A stretch of 38,047 nt of DNA from Methanobacteriota archaeon (GCA_027064305.1 JAMOPY010000032.1:1-38047), one strand, 5' to 3'; positions 22,751-31,472 are shown, numbered from the stretch's first letter. Program-made: numbers and translations. Notes: a model not told the origin generated them from the sequence alone.

Positions 22751-23827
22751 CTAGATCCGGGGGCTGTCAACGCCGAGGCTCAGCAACCGCTCCTGCAGGT
22801 CTAACGCGCGCTGCACCCGCTCCGACAGCCGCCTCCACCTCCTACCGAGCACGTTCCGCTCCCCCTCCAGCTCCCGGAGGTTCCGGTGCAACACCCTCGT
22901 CTGCACCAGCTGCGCCGTCAACCGTCCGGCCACCTTGTGCGAGCCCCGGCCGGGGGGCCTCCCGTCGAACTCCCGGTACACGAACCACGGGCATCGGAGC
23001 TTGACGGCGTGCAGCCGGTCCGGGGACTCCTCCATCGACTTGACGCAGAGCCCCTCGCGCCACCGGCGCTCCAGCCGGTCGAGCCAGCGCTCGAGGTCCT
23101 CGGGCTCGGGGTCGCGCACCACCTCCCACTCGAGCGACTCGGTGGAGAGGCGCTCGCAGACGCGCAGCTGCTCGGTCCGGGGCCGGTCGATCCACCGCTC
23201 TCCCTCGAGCATGTCCACCTCGTAGAAGCAGACCCGCACCCGCAGCTTCCCCTCCCGAACCGCCGCCTCCGGGTCCGGCTTGCGCTGGTTCTCCCGCAGG
23301 AAGCGCTGCACGAGCTCGTGGTCGGGATCCAGCTCGCAGGCCCGGCTGAACAGGGGCTCGGGCCGGCACTCGTACCGCTTACCCTCGTAGTAGACCAGCC
23401 GGGCCGTCACGTCGGAGGGCTCGCCCTCGAAGAGGACCTCGGTCTCCAGCCGGCCGGCCAGCTCGTGCAGGCGCGGGGACCGTTGGGAGAAGAGGTCGTA
23501 GGGCAGGAGCTCCCCCTCCAGGATGGTGAGCGCCTCGAACTCGCCGCGCAGGTCCTCCCAGGGGGGCTCGAGGTCCAGCCTCCGCAGGTACGCGTTCACG
23601 TCCACCCAACCGCGCGTGTGCGCGACGACTCGGTCGCCCTCGAGGTAGACCCGGACGTTGGTCCCGTCCAGCTTCTCCTCCAGCACCACGTCCCGCTCCT
23701 CGTTGAACGCCCGGAAGAGGCGCAGCGTGGGCTCGGGCTCCTCGGGACGGGCCGCGACCATGGTCCGGGTGGCGGTGATCCGGAGGTGCTCCGGGACCTT
23801 CTCCGGCTCCTCGAGCTCGAGGATCAT
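22751..23827 (-). CDS. RNA-ligase/nucleotidyltransferase-fold protein
   Basis: A 358-residue protein with the ordered motifs of ATP-dependent RNA/DNA ligases. Motif I is EEKLDGTNVRV (Lys52, the AMP-accepting lysine), and motif III is in TILEGELLPYDLF near 101-113. Motif IV is in EGLCVKSM and motif V in HAVKLRCPW. It belongs with the RNA-ligase group by its KLDGTN motif; whether it seals RNA, caps or adenylates is not readable. A ~100-residue basic helical C-terminal region follows the core. The ATG at 23827 overlaps the thiC stop as ATGA, behind GGGAGCGAT. Confidence 0.75.
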   Translation of the reverse strand: MILELEEPEKVPEHLRITATRTMVAARPEEPEPTLRLFRAFNEERDVVLEEKLDGTNVRVYLEGDRVVAHTRGWVDVNAYLRRLDLEPPWEDLRGEFEALTILEGELLPYDLFSQRSPRLHELAGRLETEVLFEGEPSDVTARLVYYEGKRYECRPEPLFSRACELDPDHELVQRFLRENQRKPDPEAAVREGKLRVRVCFYEVDMLEGERWIDRPRTEQLRVCERLSTESLEWEVVRDPEPEDLERWLDRLERRWREGLCVKSMEESPDRLHAVKLRCPWFVYREFDGRPPGRGSHKVAGRLTAQLVQTRVLHRNLRELEGERNVLGRRWRRLSERVQRALDLQERLLSLGVDSPRI

Positions 23828-25122
23828 GATCGCTCCCGCTGCCGCTCGAGCGCCTCCCTGACGATCTTGATCGCGCAGTACTCTCCGCACATGGAGCACT
23901 GCTCGCGTGCCTGCGGGGGCCGCTCCTCCCGGTACCGCCGCGCCCGCTCCGGGTCCAGCGCCAGCTCGAACTGCCGCTCCCAGTCCAGCTCCCAGCGGGC
24001 CCTGCCCATCTCCTCGTTCTCCTTAACCGCGTACTCCAGGCCCCGCGCCGTGTCGGCCGCGTGCGCCGCGATCCGGGCGGCGATCACGCCTTCGATCACG
24101 TCCCGCACGTCGGGCAGGGCCAGGTGCTCGGCCGGCGTCACGTAGCACAGGAAGTCCGCCCCGTGGTAGGCCGCGATCGCCCCGCCGATGGCGGCCGCGA
24201 TGTGATCGTAGCCCGGGGCCACGTCCGTGGGCACGGGACCGAGCACGTAGAAGGGGGCGCCGTCGCACACCCGCTTCTGCAGCCTGACCACCGCCGGGAT
24301 CTGGTCCAGGGGCACGTGGCCCGGTCCCTCGACCATCGCCTGCACCCCGTACTCCCGGCACCGGTCGACCAGCTCGCCCTGCACGAGGAGCTCCCGGTGC
24401 TGGGCGGGATCGTTCGCGTCGAGGACCGAGCCCGGGCGCATGGCGTCCCCCAGGGACAGGGTCACGTCGTGCTCGCGCGCCAGCTCCAGGATGTAGTCGA
24501 AGTGCTCGTACAGCGGGTTCTCCTCCTCGTGATGTATCATCCAGGCGGCGACGATCGCGCCTCCCCGGGAGACCACGCCCAGGAGTCGGCCGCGGCGGAG
24601 CAGGTCGTTCAGCGCGTCCCACGTGACCGCGCAGTGGATCGTCATGAAGTCGACCCCGTCGCGCATGTGCCGCTCGACCGCCCGGAGCATGTCGTCCTCG
24701 TCCATGTCCACCACGGCCCGGCCCCGGGACGTGGCCTCCACGGCCGCCTCGTACACCGGCACCGTGCCCACCGGCACGTCCACGGCCTCCATGATGCGGC
24801 GCCGGATCTTCCCGAGGTCGCCGCCCGTGCTCAGGTCCATGACGGTGTCGGCCCCGTGCTCGACGGCGGCCCTCGCCTTCTCCACCTCCAGGTCCGGGTC
24901 GCAGACCTCCGGTGAGGTCCCCACGTTCGCGTTCACCTTGACCCGCAGTCCCTCACCGATCCCGACGGGTCGAACCTCCTCCCGACGGTCCGCGTGGGCC
25001 GGCACGACCACCCGGCCCTCCGCGACCCGGCGGGCGAGCTTCTCCGGGCGGACCCCCTCCTCCTCGGCGACGCGCCGTACGGTCTCCGGAACCCCGCGCC
25101 GGCACTCCTCCATCAGGGTCAC
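23824..25122 (-). CDS. thiC: Phosphomethylpyrimidine synthase ThiC
   Basis: A 432-residue non-canonical radical SAM enzyme converting aminoimidazole ribotide to hydroxymethylpyrimidine phosphate for thiamine. Family stretches: VKVNANVGTSPE, ADTVMDLSTGGDL, GTVPVYEAA, FMTIHCAVTWD, VSRGGAIVAAWM, MVEGPGHVPLDQ, GPVPTDVAPGYDHI and the C-terminal CX2CX4C cluster motif CSMCGEYC. The length lacks the bacterial N-terminal extension. The GTG at 25122 is chosen over ATG 25113 because it overlaps the preceding TGA (GTGA) and is correctly spaced from the SD GGGGTAGGGAT. It lies in the middle of the five-gene run. Confidence 0.96.
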   Translation of the reverse strand: MTLMEECRRGVPETVRRVAEEEGVRPEKLARRVAEGRVVVPAHADRREEVRPVGIGEGLRVKVNANVGTSPEVCDPDLEVEKARAAVEHGADTVMDLSTGGDLGKIRRRIMEAVDVPVGTVPVYEAAVEATSRGRAVVDMDEDDMLRAVERHMRDGVDFMTIHCAVTWDALNDLLRRGRLLGVVSRGGAIVAAWMIHHEEENPLYEHFDYILELAREHDVTLSLGDAMRPGSVLDANDPAQHRELLVQGELVDRCREYGVQAMVEGPGHVPLDQIPAVVRLQKRVCDGAPFYVLGPVPTDVAPGYDHIAAAIGGAIAAYHGADFLCYVTPAEHLALPDVRDVIEGVIAARIAAHAADTARGLEYAVKENEEMGRARWELDWERQFELALDPERARRYREERPPQAREQCSMCGEYCAIKIVREALERQRERS

Positions 25123-26504
25123 GGGATCCCTACCCCTAGCCACCTTATGAGGGAGCCGAGGGCGGACTTCCCGGCGGAGACGGCCTGGGCCGCTATCACG
25201 TCGGTTAACCTGACCAGGGGCTCCGGCAGGTAGGCGTGCCGCACGTGCACGCCCACCAGTAAGGCGATCACGGTGGCCAGGAGCCAGAGGATGCCCCAAA
25301 GGGTGGCGGCCGTCAGCTCGTCCCGGTTGCGGCGGGCCGCGGCGGTCGGGAAGTAGAGCACGGTGGGGATTCCCAGGTACGGGTGCAGGGCCGCGAGCGA
25401 GGCGGTGACGATCACGGCTCCGATCATTCTCCCCAGCTCCGACGGTACCCGACGGAAGAATATCATCGAGAACCGAGGCGGCTCAACGTACGCGGCCAGG
25501 TAGGGGCCGAACCGGAAGGCGACGAACGAGGCCCGGTACCCGATCCGATTCATCGCCTCGACCGCGTTCTCCGCCGCCCGCCCACCGGAGTCGCCAACCC
25601 CTATTTTAACCCTCACCCCGTGATGACTCGCCCGCTCAATCGCCCGGATCGCGGCCCTCAGCGCCCTTCCCTTCGTGGGGAACTGGGCGAGTACGTCGTC
25701 GCCTCCCGCTTTGTGGTCCAGCACGACGCCCCCCTCCTCGGCGATGAGGTCAATCAGCTCCCGCATCACGCTCTCCAGGTACGGCCTCCCCATCTCCTCC
25801 ACCAGCCGCGTGGACTCCATGACGTCCAGGTACAGGGTGCGGTCCGGCCCGGTCTCCGTTCCCTGCGGCTTCGGCAGCTCGATCTCCCCGCCCGCGTGAA
25901 GGACCCACTCCCCCCCGGCCTTGGAGAACGCCGCGAAGGGACCGTCAGCCCGCCGCTCGGCCTTCGCGTACCGTTCGACCGCGGCCGCCTGGGTGAGTCC
26001 GATCGCGGCGCTGCCGCCGAGCTCCAGCGGGACGGAGACGGCCAGCCGCAGGGCGTGGTACTTGGAGGGGGCCTCGACGACGGCCCCGTCCACCTCCCAG
26101 CTCACCACGGTGCACCCGAACTCCCGGGCCAGCGACTCGAGCGGCTTCCGGCGCCCGCCGGGGACCCGGCAGTACACGTACCGGGTCTCGTCCAGGACCA
26201 TCTTGGAGACCAGGGCCACCTCGGGGTCATCGTACTTGAATCGCTCCACGCGAGACAGCCCGAACCCCTCCTCCCGCAGCCTCCGCGCCAGATCCCCCAG
26301 CTCGTTGGAGATGATCTGAGGGGCGGGGATCGGGTACTTCTCGAAGTAGGCCAGCAGGAGCGCGTTCTCGTTCAGGATGTCCACGATCTCCGCCTCCTCC
26401 TCCGTGAGCGGGTCGTACCGGGTCCCGCAGGCGATCACGCGACCGCGGATCCTCAGCCCGGCGGACAGCCTCACGAGGAGGAGTCCCAGCCGCGGGAGCC
26501 TCAA
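25119..26504 (-). CDS. Membrane-anchored tandem-palm nucleotidyl-cyclase-like protein (GGDD)
   Basis: A 461-residue protein. Residues 222-322 form a cyclase/polymerase-type palm: LYLDVMEST (Asp227, strand 1), then HKAGGDDVLAQF (264-275), which aligns with KTIGDG-type class III cyclase loops (Lys265, Asp269), and VKIGVGDSGGRAAENAVEAM. Residues ~105-182 resemble a first, degenerate copy (CTVVSWEVDGAVVEAPSKYHALRLA, AIGLTQAAAVERYA). Paired palms with one intact GGD site recall archaeal GTP cyclohydrolase III and minimal CRISPR-polymerase palms. Two transmembrane helices follow (about 358-378 and 398-420), with a C-terminal amphipathic tail. The TTG start directly abuts the upstream TGA, and the stop overlaps thiC (GTGA). 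It could make a cyclic nucleotide or hydrolyse GTP; this is inference. Confidence 0.7.
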   Translation of the reverse strand: MRLPRLGLLLVRLSAGLRIRGRVIACGTRYDPLTEEEAEIVDILNENALLLAYFEKYPIPAPQIISNELGDLARRLREEGFGLSRVERFKYDDPEVALVSKMVLDETRYVYCRVPGGRRKPLESLAREFGCTVVSWEVDGAVVEAPSKYHALRLAVSVPLELGGSAAIGLTQAAAVERYAKAERRADGPFAAFSKAGGEWVLHAGGEIELPKPQGTETGPDRTLYLDVMESTRLVEEMGRPYLESVMRELIDLIAEEGGVVLDHKAGGDDVLAQFPTKGRALRAAIRAIERASHHGVRVKIGVGDSGGRAAENAVEAMNRIGYRASFVAFRFGPYLAAYVEPPRFSMIFFRRVPSELGRMIGAVIVTASLAALHPYLGIPTVLYFPTAAARRNRDELTAATLWGILWLLATVIALLVGVHVRHAYLPEPLVRLTDVIAAQAVSAGKSALGSLIRWLGVGIP

Positions 26505-27203
26505 TCACCCGGCCCCTCCCTCCTCGAACTTCACCCGTACGCGGAACTCCCCCTCGTCCACCAGCAGGCTCTCCTTCACGATCACGTACGGGAACTTCAG
26601 GTGCGCCGTGCGCGTGGCCACCGTGCTCGCGATGAACCGGGCCAGCTTGATCATCGTCGGTTTCAGGTCCTCGTTCACGAGCACCTCCACGTCGAACCCC
26701 GGGCGCTCCTGCACCACCTCCGACGCGTGCAGGACCAGCACGCCGAACTCGTCCCTCCGCAGGCACAGGTCGTTCCGGACCAGGACGAACGGGGTGTGGT
26801 CCAGGTCCAGCTCCTCCCGGGCGGTGGCCGCGATGACCCCCGCCCGCTCGCTGAGCTTCCGGTAGTTCCCCGGGTGGACGGCCAGGAAGCAGACGAACCG
26901 CTCCTCCCCCTCCACGGGCAGCTCCTCCTCGGAGAGAACGGTGCGGATCAGCGGCACCTTGCTGATCATCTTGTCGAGGACGCGGTCCACGCCCTTCAGC
27001 GAGAACTCGAGCCCGGCCAGGGCCCCCAGCTCCCTCACGACCTCCCGGGCCACCGCCCTCAGCTCCAGGCCCCGGTGCCTTTTTAGGTCGTAAACGGGCT
27101 GCCCCGCGTCGGCGAGCGCCTCCAGCGCCTTCATGCTCACCTCGGCGCCCAGCTTCCTAGCCTCCTCGTCCGGGACCCATACCTTGCCCTCCTCTTCACC
27201 CAA
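26505..27203 (-). CDS. Unknown protein, first gene of the cyclase-thiC-ligase-asnB run
   Basis: A 232-residue soluble protein that I do not recognise. It is rich in Glu, Leu, Val and Arg, without signal peptide, membrane helix or cysteine motif. There is a helical-looking stretch (MKALEALADAGQPVYDLKRH), then alternating hydrophobic strands (FVCFLAVHPGNY, FVLVRNDLCL, GVLVLHASEVV, FPYVIVKESLLV). The TTG at 27203 is chosen because the SD CGGGGGTA precedes it by 7 nt in the same context (GGGGGTACTCCCGTTG) as the starts at 3529 and 11568; the frame upstream is Pro/Gly-rich shadow sequence. The cyclase-like gene starts at the very next base after its stop, suggesting that the two proteins act together. 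Confidence 0.7.
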   Translation of the reverse strand: MGEEEGKVWVPDEEARKLGAEVSMKALEALADAGQPVYDLKRHRGLELRAVAREVVRELGALAGLEFSLKGVDRVLDKMISKVPLIRTVLSEEELPVEGEERFVCFLAVHPGNYRKLSERAGVIAATAREELDLDHTPFVLVRNDLCLRRDEFGVLVLHASEVVQERPGFDVEVLVNEDLKPTMIKLARFIASTVATRTAHLKFPYVIVKESLLVDEGEFRVRVKFEEGGAG

Positions 27204-27245
27204 CGGGAGTACCCCCGATCCCCGGGGCGGTGAGGGAGGAGCAGC

Positions 27246-28649
27246 TTGAGGATCGTCATGAAGTTCGGCGGCACCTCGGTCGGCTCGGCGGAGGCGATAA
27301 GGAGGGTCGCCGAGATCGTGGAGGAGGCGCACCGCGAGCACGAGGTCCTCGTCGTCACCTCCGCCATGTCCGGGGTCACCGACGAGCTCGAGCGTGCCGC
27401 CCGCCTGGTGCCCCGGTGGACGGAGGAAGACGTGAAGAACTTCGTGGGTCGGATCCGGCGTCGGCACGTGGAAACGGTCAACGAGGTCATCTCCTCGAAC
27501 CTAATCCGACGCGAGGTCCTCGGTCACGTCGACTCCCTGCTGGACGAGCTGGAAAAAGTCCTTTTGGGACTCAGCTACGTCGGCGAGGTCACCCGGCGCT
27601 CCGCGGACCTCGTCCTCTCCTTCGGCGAGCGGCTCGCCGCCCCGATCCTGGCCGGCGCCCTCCGCGACCGGGGGTTGGAGGCCGAGCACCTGGAGGCCGG
27701 CGAGGCGGGCGTGATCACGGACGAGCGGTTCGGCGAGGCGGAACCCATCCTGCCCGCCTGCCGCCGGAAGGCGCAGCGCACCCTGGTCCCGATGCTCCGC
27801 TCCGGCAAAATCCCCGTCGTCACTGGCTTCATCGGCGAGACCGTGGACGGGGAGATCACGACCCTGGGACGGGGCGGCTCCGACTACTCGGCCGCCATCC
27901 TCGGCGCGGCGGTGGAGGCCGACGAGATCCAGATCTGGACGGACGTGGACGGGGTCATGACGGCCAACCCGCGCCTGGTGCCCGACGCCCGCACGGTGCC
28001 CCGGCTGTCCTACGACGAGGCCCTCGAGCTCGCCAGCTTCGGCGCGGAGGTCCTGCACCCAAAGACCGTGATCCCCGCCCGGGCCGAGGGGATCCCCATC
28101 CGCGTCAAGAACACGTTCAACCCGGACGCGGAGGGCACGCTGATCACCGCGGAGACGCAGCCCACGGACGAGGTTGTTAAGGCGGTGGCCTCCTCCTCCG
28201 ACGTGGGCATGGTCGACGTGCGCGGCACGACCATGATCGGGCGGCCCGGCGTCGCCGGCCGCATCTTCACGAAGCTCGGGGAGGCCGGGATCAACGTGAT
28301 CATGATCTCCCAGTCCGCCTCGGAGTCCAACATCTCCATCATCGTGTCCGAGGAGGACGTGAGGGAGGCCGCCCGCATTATCGAGCGCGAGTTCGTCGGG
28401 GAGCGCCTGGTCGACCGCGTGAAGGCGTACGAGGACGTCTCCGTCGTGGCCGTCGTCGGGGAGGGCATGCGCGGCACGCCCGGCGTCGCCTCCCGAGTGT
28501 TCAGCGCCGTGGCCCGGGAGGGGGTGAACGTGCGCACCATCTCCCAGGGGGCCTCCGAGGTGAACATCTCGTTCGTCGTGTCCGAGGAGGACGAGGCTAA
28601 GGCGGTCAACGCGATCCACTCCGAGTTCGGCCTCGGTGAAGGATCATGA
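27246..28649 (+). CDS. lysC: Aspartate kinase
   Basis: A 467-residue aspartokinase, first step of the aspartate family (lysine, threonine, methionine). The N-terminal KFGGTSVG (6-13), VVTSAMSGVTDEL, SFGERLAAPILAG, TTLGRGGSDYSA and WTDVDGVMTANPR are the catalytic signatures. Two ACT domains follow (INVIMISQSASESNISI and VNVRTISQGASEVNISFVV), the usual site of feedback inhibition. The TTG at 27246 follows GGGAGGAG with 5-7 nt spacing. It diverges from the unknown gene at 27203 with a 42-bp gap, and its stop overlaps the next start (ATGA). Confidence 0.96.
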   Translation: MRIVMKFGGTSVGSAEAIRRVAEIVEEAHREHEVLVVTSAMSGVTDELERAARLVPRWTEEDVKNFVGRIRRRHVETVNEVISSNLIRREVLGHVDSLLDELEKVLLGLSYVGEVTRRSADLVLSFGERLAAPILAGALRDRGLEAEHLEAGEAGVITDERFGEAEPILPACRRKAQRTLVPMLRSGKIPVVTGFIGETVDGEITTLGRGGSDYSAAILGAAVEADEIQIWTDVDGVMTANPRLVPDARTVPRLSYDEALELASFGAEVLHPKTVIPARAEGIPIRVKNTFNPDAEGTLITAETQPTDEVVKAVASSSDVGMVDVRGTTMIGRPGVAGRIFTKLGEAGINVIMISQSASESNISIIVSEEDVREAARIIEREFVGERLVDRVKAYEDVSVVAVVGEGMRGTPGVASRVFSAVAREGVNVRTISQGASEVNISFVVSEEDEAKAVNAIHSEFGLGEGS

Positions 28650-29374
28650 TCGCGCCCCTGGTCAACGGGTACGTGCGCTACTTGGCCCGGAAGCGCCTCG
28701 TGCTCAAGCCCACCTCCACGCTGACCTACGCCGCCCTGCTGGGGCTGAAGGCGCTATCCAACCGATTCTCGGACGACCGCGTCGAAGATCTCAGCCCCGA
28801 GCCCCTCTGGACGGTCGAATCGATCACCCACGTGCGCACCCGGGACCGCATCGGCAGGGAGCTGCTCCAGGAGCTCGTCCGCTACCTCACCGAACGCCTA
28901 CCGCCCGACGCGCCGGTCTCGGACGCCATCCCCGAGATCGAGGTCGAGGCGGAGCTCCTGTCCCGCAGCGAGAGCCTCGCGCAGATCCTGAGGAACGCGG
29001 ACCTGCCGTTCGAGATCAACGGCACCAGCCGTACCACCGTGGAGCTGGACCTGAGGCTGATCGAGCTGTTCCTGCTGCTGGACCGCCTGAGCGAGGACGA
29101 ACCGGACCGATACGTCAAGCCCTTCGTGATCACCTGCTTCGAGACGCTGTCCGACTACATCGACGTGCTCGACCTGCGCTGGAGCCACGTGGACCCCCTT
29201 AAGCGCCGCATCACCGTCCGGGGCCGCGTCCGAACCATCTCCCGGTACCTGGCCCAGGAACTACTGGAGATGCCTCGGCAGGGCGAGAGCGTGTTTCCGA
29301 TCACCTCCGTGGAGGTGGCCCGCTGGGAGCGCAGGATTAGCAGGGAGTGGGGCCACGAGTTCAGGTTCCTATGA
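28646..29374 (+). CDS. Truncated, degenerate tyrosine-recombinase-like protein
   Basis: A 242-residue protein. Residues ~160-242 read like the first half of a tyrosine recombinase catalytic domain. DYIDVLDLRWSHVDPLKRRITVRG matches the 'ELLALRWSDID...ITV' region, and VARWERRISREWGHEFRF matches the segment just before the HxLRH box. The box I arginine position falls on LSD, and the protein stops where the His-x-x-Arg and Tyr motifs should come, so it cannot be a normal recombinase. The N-terminal ~100 residues are helical, like a core-binding domain. The ATGA overlap with lysC suggests a retained, translated gene. It could be a repurposed DNA-binding protein; assignment is tentative. Confidence 0.55.
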   Translation: MIAPLVNGYVRYLARKRLVLKPTSTLTYAALLGLKALSNRFSDDRVEDLSPEPLWTVESITHVRTRDRIGRELLQELVRYLTERLPPDAPVSDAIPEIEVEAELLSRSESLAQILRNADLPFEINGTSRTTVELDLRLIELFLLLDRLSEDEPDRYVKPFVITCFETLSDYIDVLDLRWSHVDPLKRRITVRGRVRTISRYLAQELLEMPRQGESVFPITSVEVARWERRISREWGHEFRFL

Positions 29375-31472
29375 GCCGACGCGCGCTCTCCCGGATCCGA
29401 CGCGCCCTCCGCTCCCCCACCCCGCGCACCCGGGTGAGCCGTGAGAGGCTCGCCTCCGCCAGATCCTCCACGGACCGGAACCCCGCCTCGTAGAGCCGCA
29501 TCGCCAGGGTCCTACCCACCCCGTCCACCTCCGTCAGCTCCAGAACCTCCTCCGGCACCCCCAGCTCGATCCGACGGCTGAGCATCGGGCACCTCCACCG
29601 AATCCCCGCCGCCGACGCCAGCCGTGACATCCCCCACGCGATCCACGCCGCGTCCTCCCGCGCCCGATAGAGGTCCCCCGGGTAGAGCTCGTACCGCCGG
29701 AGTATCACCCGCTCCGAGACCCCGGAGACCCAGTCCCGCAGCACCTCCGCCCACGCCAACCTCCGCTCCAGCTCCCAGTCGTCGTACCCGAACCACCCCA
29801 CCGCCAGCTCCGCCACCTCCTCACCGGACAGCGCCTCCGAGGATCCGCCCAGGAACGCGTCGAGCGTGCCCTGCTCCCGCCCCTTCCAGGAGATCGGGGC
29901 CGGGGTGAAGTCCTGAGACAGCGTGATCGCCGGCAGCACGACGGACTCCTCCGTCCCCATCTCCCTCATCACCTCCAGCAGGAACCGGGCCGAGTCCGGG
30001 TTCAGGTACGTCTCCGCCACCGCCCGACCCACCTCCGTCACCCGCAGCCGCCCCCCGAGCTCCCGAACGAAGTCCCACTCCCTCAACAGCCTCACCGACT
30101 CCACCACCAGCTCCTCCGGCGCCGAACGCTCCCACTCCACGGACTCCACGAACGTGTTGAGCGAGACCTCCAACACGTCGGAGAGGTCCTCGCAGAACCC
30201 CGCCGCCACGAGCCCCAGGATGAAACGCCGGAGCTGCGGCCCCGCCGACCAGATCCGGCTCCGCACCGGCTCCGCCTCGGACCGCACGTACTCCTCCGCC
30301 AGCTCCCGCAGCCTCGGGCTCACGAACACGTACACGTAGCCAACCTCATCGTACCCCGGACGACCCGCCCGACCCGCCATCTGCTTGAACTCGTTCTTCG
30401 AGGGCTTCAGCTGACCACCGACCCGGACCCCGAAGTCCCGGATCAGCACGTACCGGGCGGGCAGATTGACCCCGGCCGCCAACGTCGGCGTGCACGTCAC
30501 CACCTTGAGCAGCCCCTCCCGGAACGCGTCCTCCACGAGCTCCCGCTGCCCCGGGGCCAGCCCGGCGTGATGGAACGCCACCCCGCTCCTCACGGTCTCC
30601 GCCAGCACCCTCGTATCATCTCCCTCACCCTCCTCCCGCACCTGCTCCGCCAGCTCCCGCAGCTCCTCCACCTCCCGCCGGGACAAGTGCCCTCGAACCA
30701 CGGACGCCAGCCGCTGCGCCTCGGTCATCGATCGCCGCCGTGAGTACAGGAACACGAGGGCCTGACCTCCCTCCCTCAGGCATCGCTCCACCACCTCGTC
30801 CACGCGGTTATCCGCGTCCGACGGCGTCACCTCCTCCACCCGGTACCTCAGCTCCACCGGCCGCCAATTGCTCTCTACCACCTCGGCCCCCAGCCACCGC
30901 CCGAGCTCGCGCGCGTTACCCACCGTGGCCGAGAGCGCCAGCACGGACGCGCCCGAGAACGTGCGCACCAGGGCGATGAGACCCTCGTACGTAGGCCCCC
31001 GATCCGACTCCCCGACCAGGTGCACCTCGTCCATCACCAGCAGGTCGACGGCGTCCACCAGCCCCGGCCTCGACCGCAGGCTCGCGTCCAGCTTCTCGGC
31101 CGTCGTGATCAGCACGCCCGGCTCCAACTCCCGGATCGGCTCCCGCACGTCCCCGGTCCGGAGCTCGACGCTCACGTCCACCCCCAGCTCCTCCCGGCAG
31201 AACCGGGCGACCCTCTCGAAGTCCCGGCGCTTCTCCCGGGCCAACGCCCGGTAGGGGACGACGTAAATCACGCGCCGCCGCCCGTCGTGCGAGGCCAGCT
31301 CGTGCAGCACTCGCATCTCCGCGATGAGCGTCTTCCCGCTGGCCGTGGGCGCCGCGACCACCAAGTTCTTACCCTCGAACAGCCCACGCTCCACCGCCTC
31401 CCGCTGCGGCGGGAAGAGCTCCTTTATCCCGCGCCACTCCAGGTACCGCCGCACGTGCTCCGGCAGCTCCAA
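29361..31472 (-). CDS. hel308: Hel308-type superfamily 2 DNA helicase
   Basis: A 703-residue 3'-5' helicase acting on stalled replication forks. LPEHVRRYLEWRGIKELFPPQREAV is the Q-motif region; then come AAPTASGKTLIAEM (Walker A), VMDEVHLV (DEVH), LALSATVGNA (III), CTPTLAAGVNLPARYV (V) and QMAGRAGRPGYDEVG (VI). The winged-helix and ratchet domains follow, and the C-terminal helix-hairpin-helix VRGVGERRARRIRES is the Hel308 brake. The TTG at 31472 is chosen because the protein then begins ALELPEHV, as Hel308 proteins do; upstream sequence is the shadow of the divergent carbonic anhydrase gene. The 3' end overlaps the recombinase-like gene by 14 bp. Confidence 0.96.
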   Translation of the reverse strand: MELPEHVRRYLEWRGIKELFPPQREAVERGLFEGKNLVVAAPTASGKTLIAEMRVLHELASHDGRRRVIYVVPYRALAREKRRDFERVARFCREELGVDVSVELRTGDVREPIRELEPGVLITTAEKLDASLRSRPGLVDAVDLLVMDEVHLVGESDRGPTYEGLIALVRTFSGASVLALSATVGNARELGRWLGAEVVESNWRPVELRYRVEEVTPSDADNRVDEVVERCLREGGQALVFLYSRRRSMTEAQRLASVVRGHLSRREVEELRELAEQVREEGEGDDTRVLAETVRSGVAFHHAGLAPGQRELVEDAFREGLLKVVTCTPTLAAGVNLPARYVLIRDFGVRVGGQLKPSKNEFKQMAGRAGRPGYDEVGYVYVFVSPRLRELAEEYVRSEAEPVRSRIWSAGPQLRRFILGLVAAGFCEDLSDVLEVSLNTFVESVEWERSAPEELVVESVRLLREWDFVRELGGRLRVTEVGRAVAETYLNPDSARFLLEVMREMGTEESVVLPAITLSQDFTPAPISWKGREQGTLDAFLGGSSEALSGEEVAELAVGWFGYDDWELERRLAWAEVLRDWVSGVSERVILRRYELYPGDLYRAREDAAWIAWGMSRLASAAGIRWRCPMLSRRIELGVPEEVLELTEVDGVGRTLAMRLYEAGFRSVEDLAEASLSRLTRVRGVGERRARRIRESARRLIGT

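Noticed and set aside
25119..26504. CRISPR-associated polymerase (Cas10) from the GGDD motif
   Set aside because: There are no cas genes or repeat arrays nearby and the protein is small with membrane helices. Only the palm fold is shared.
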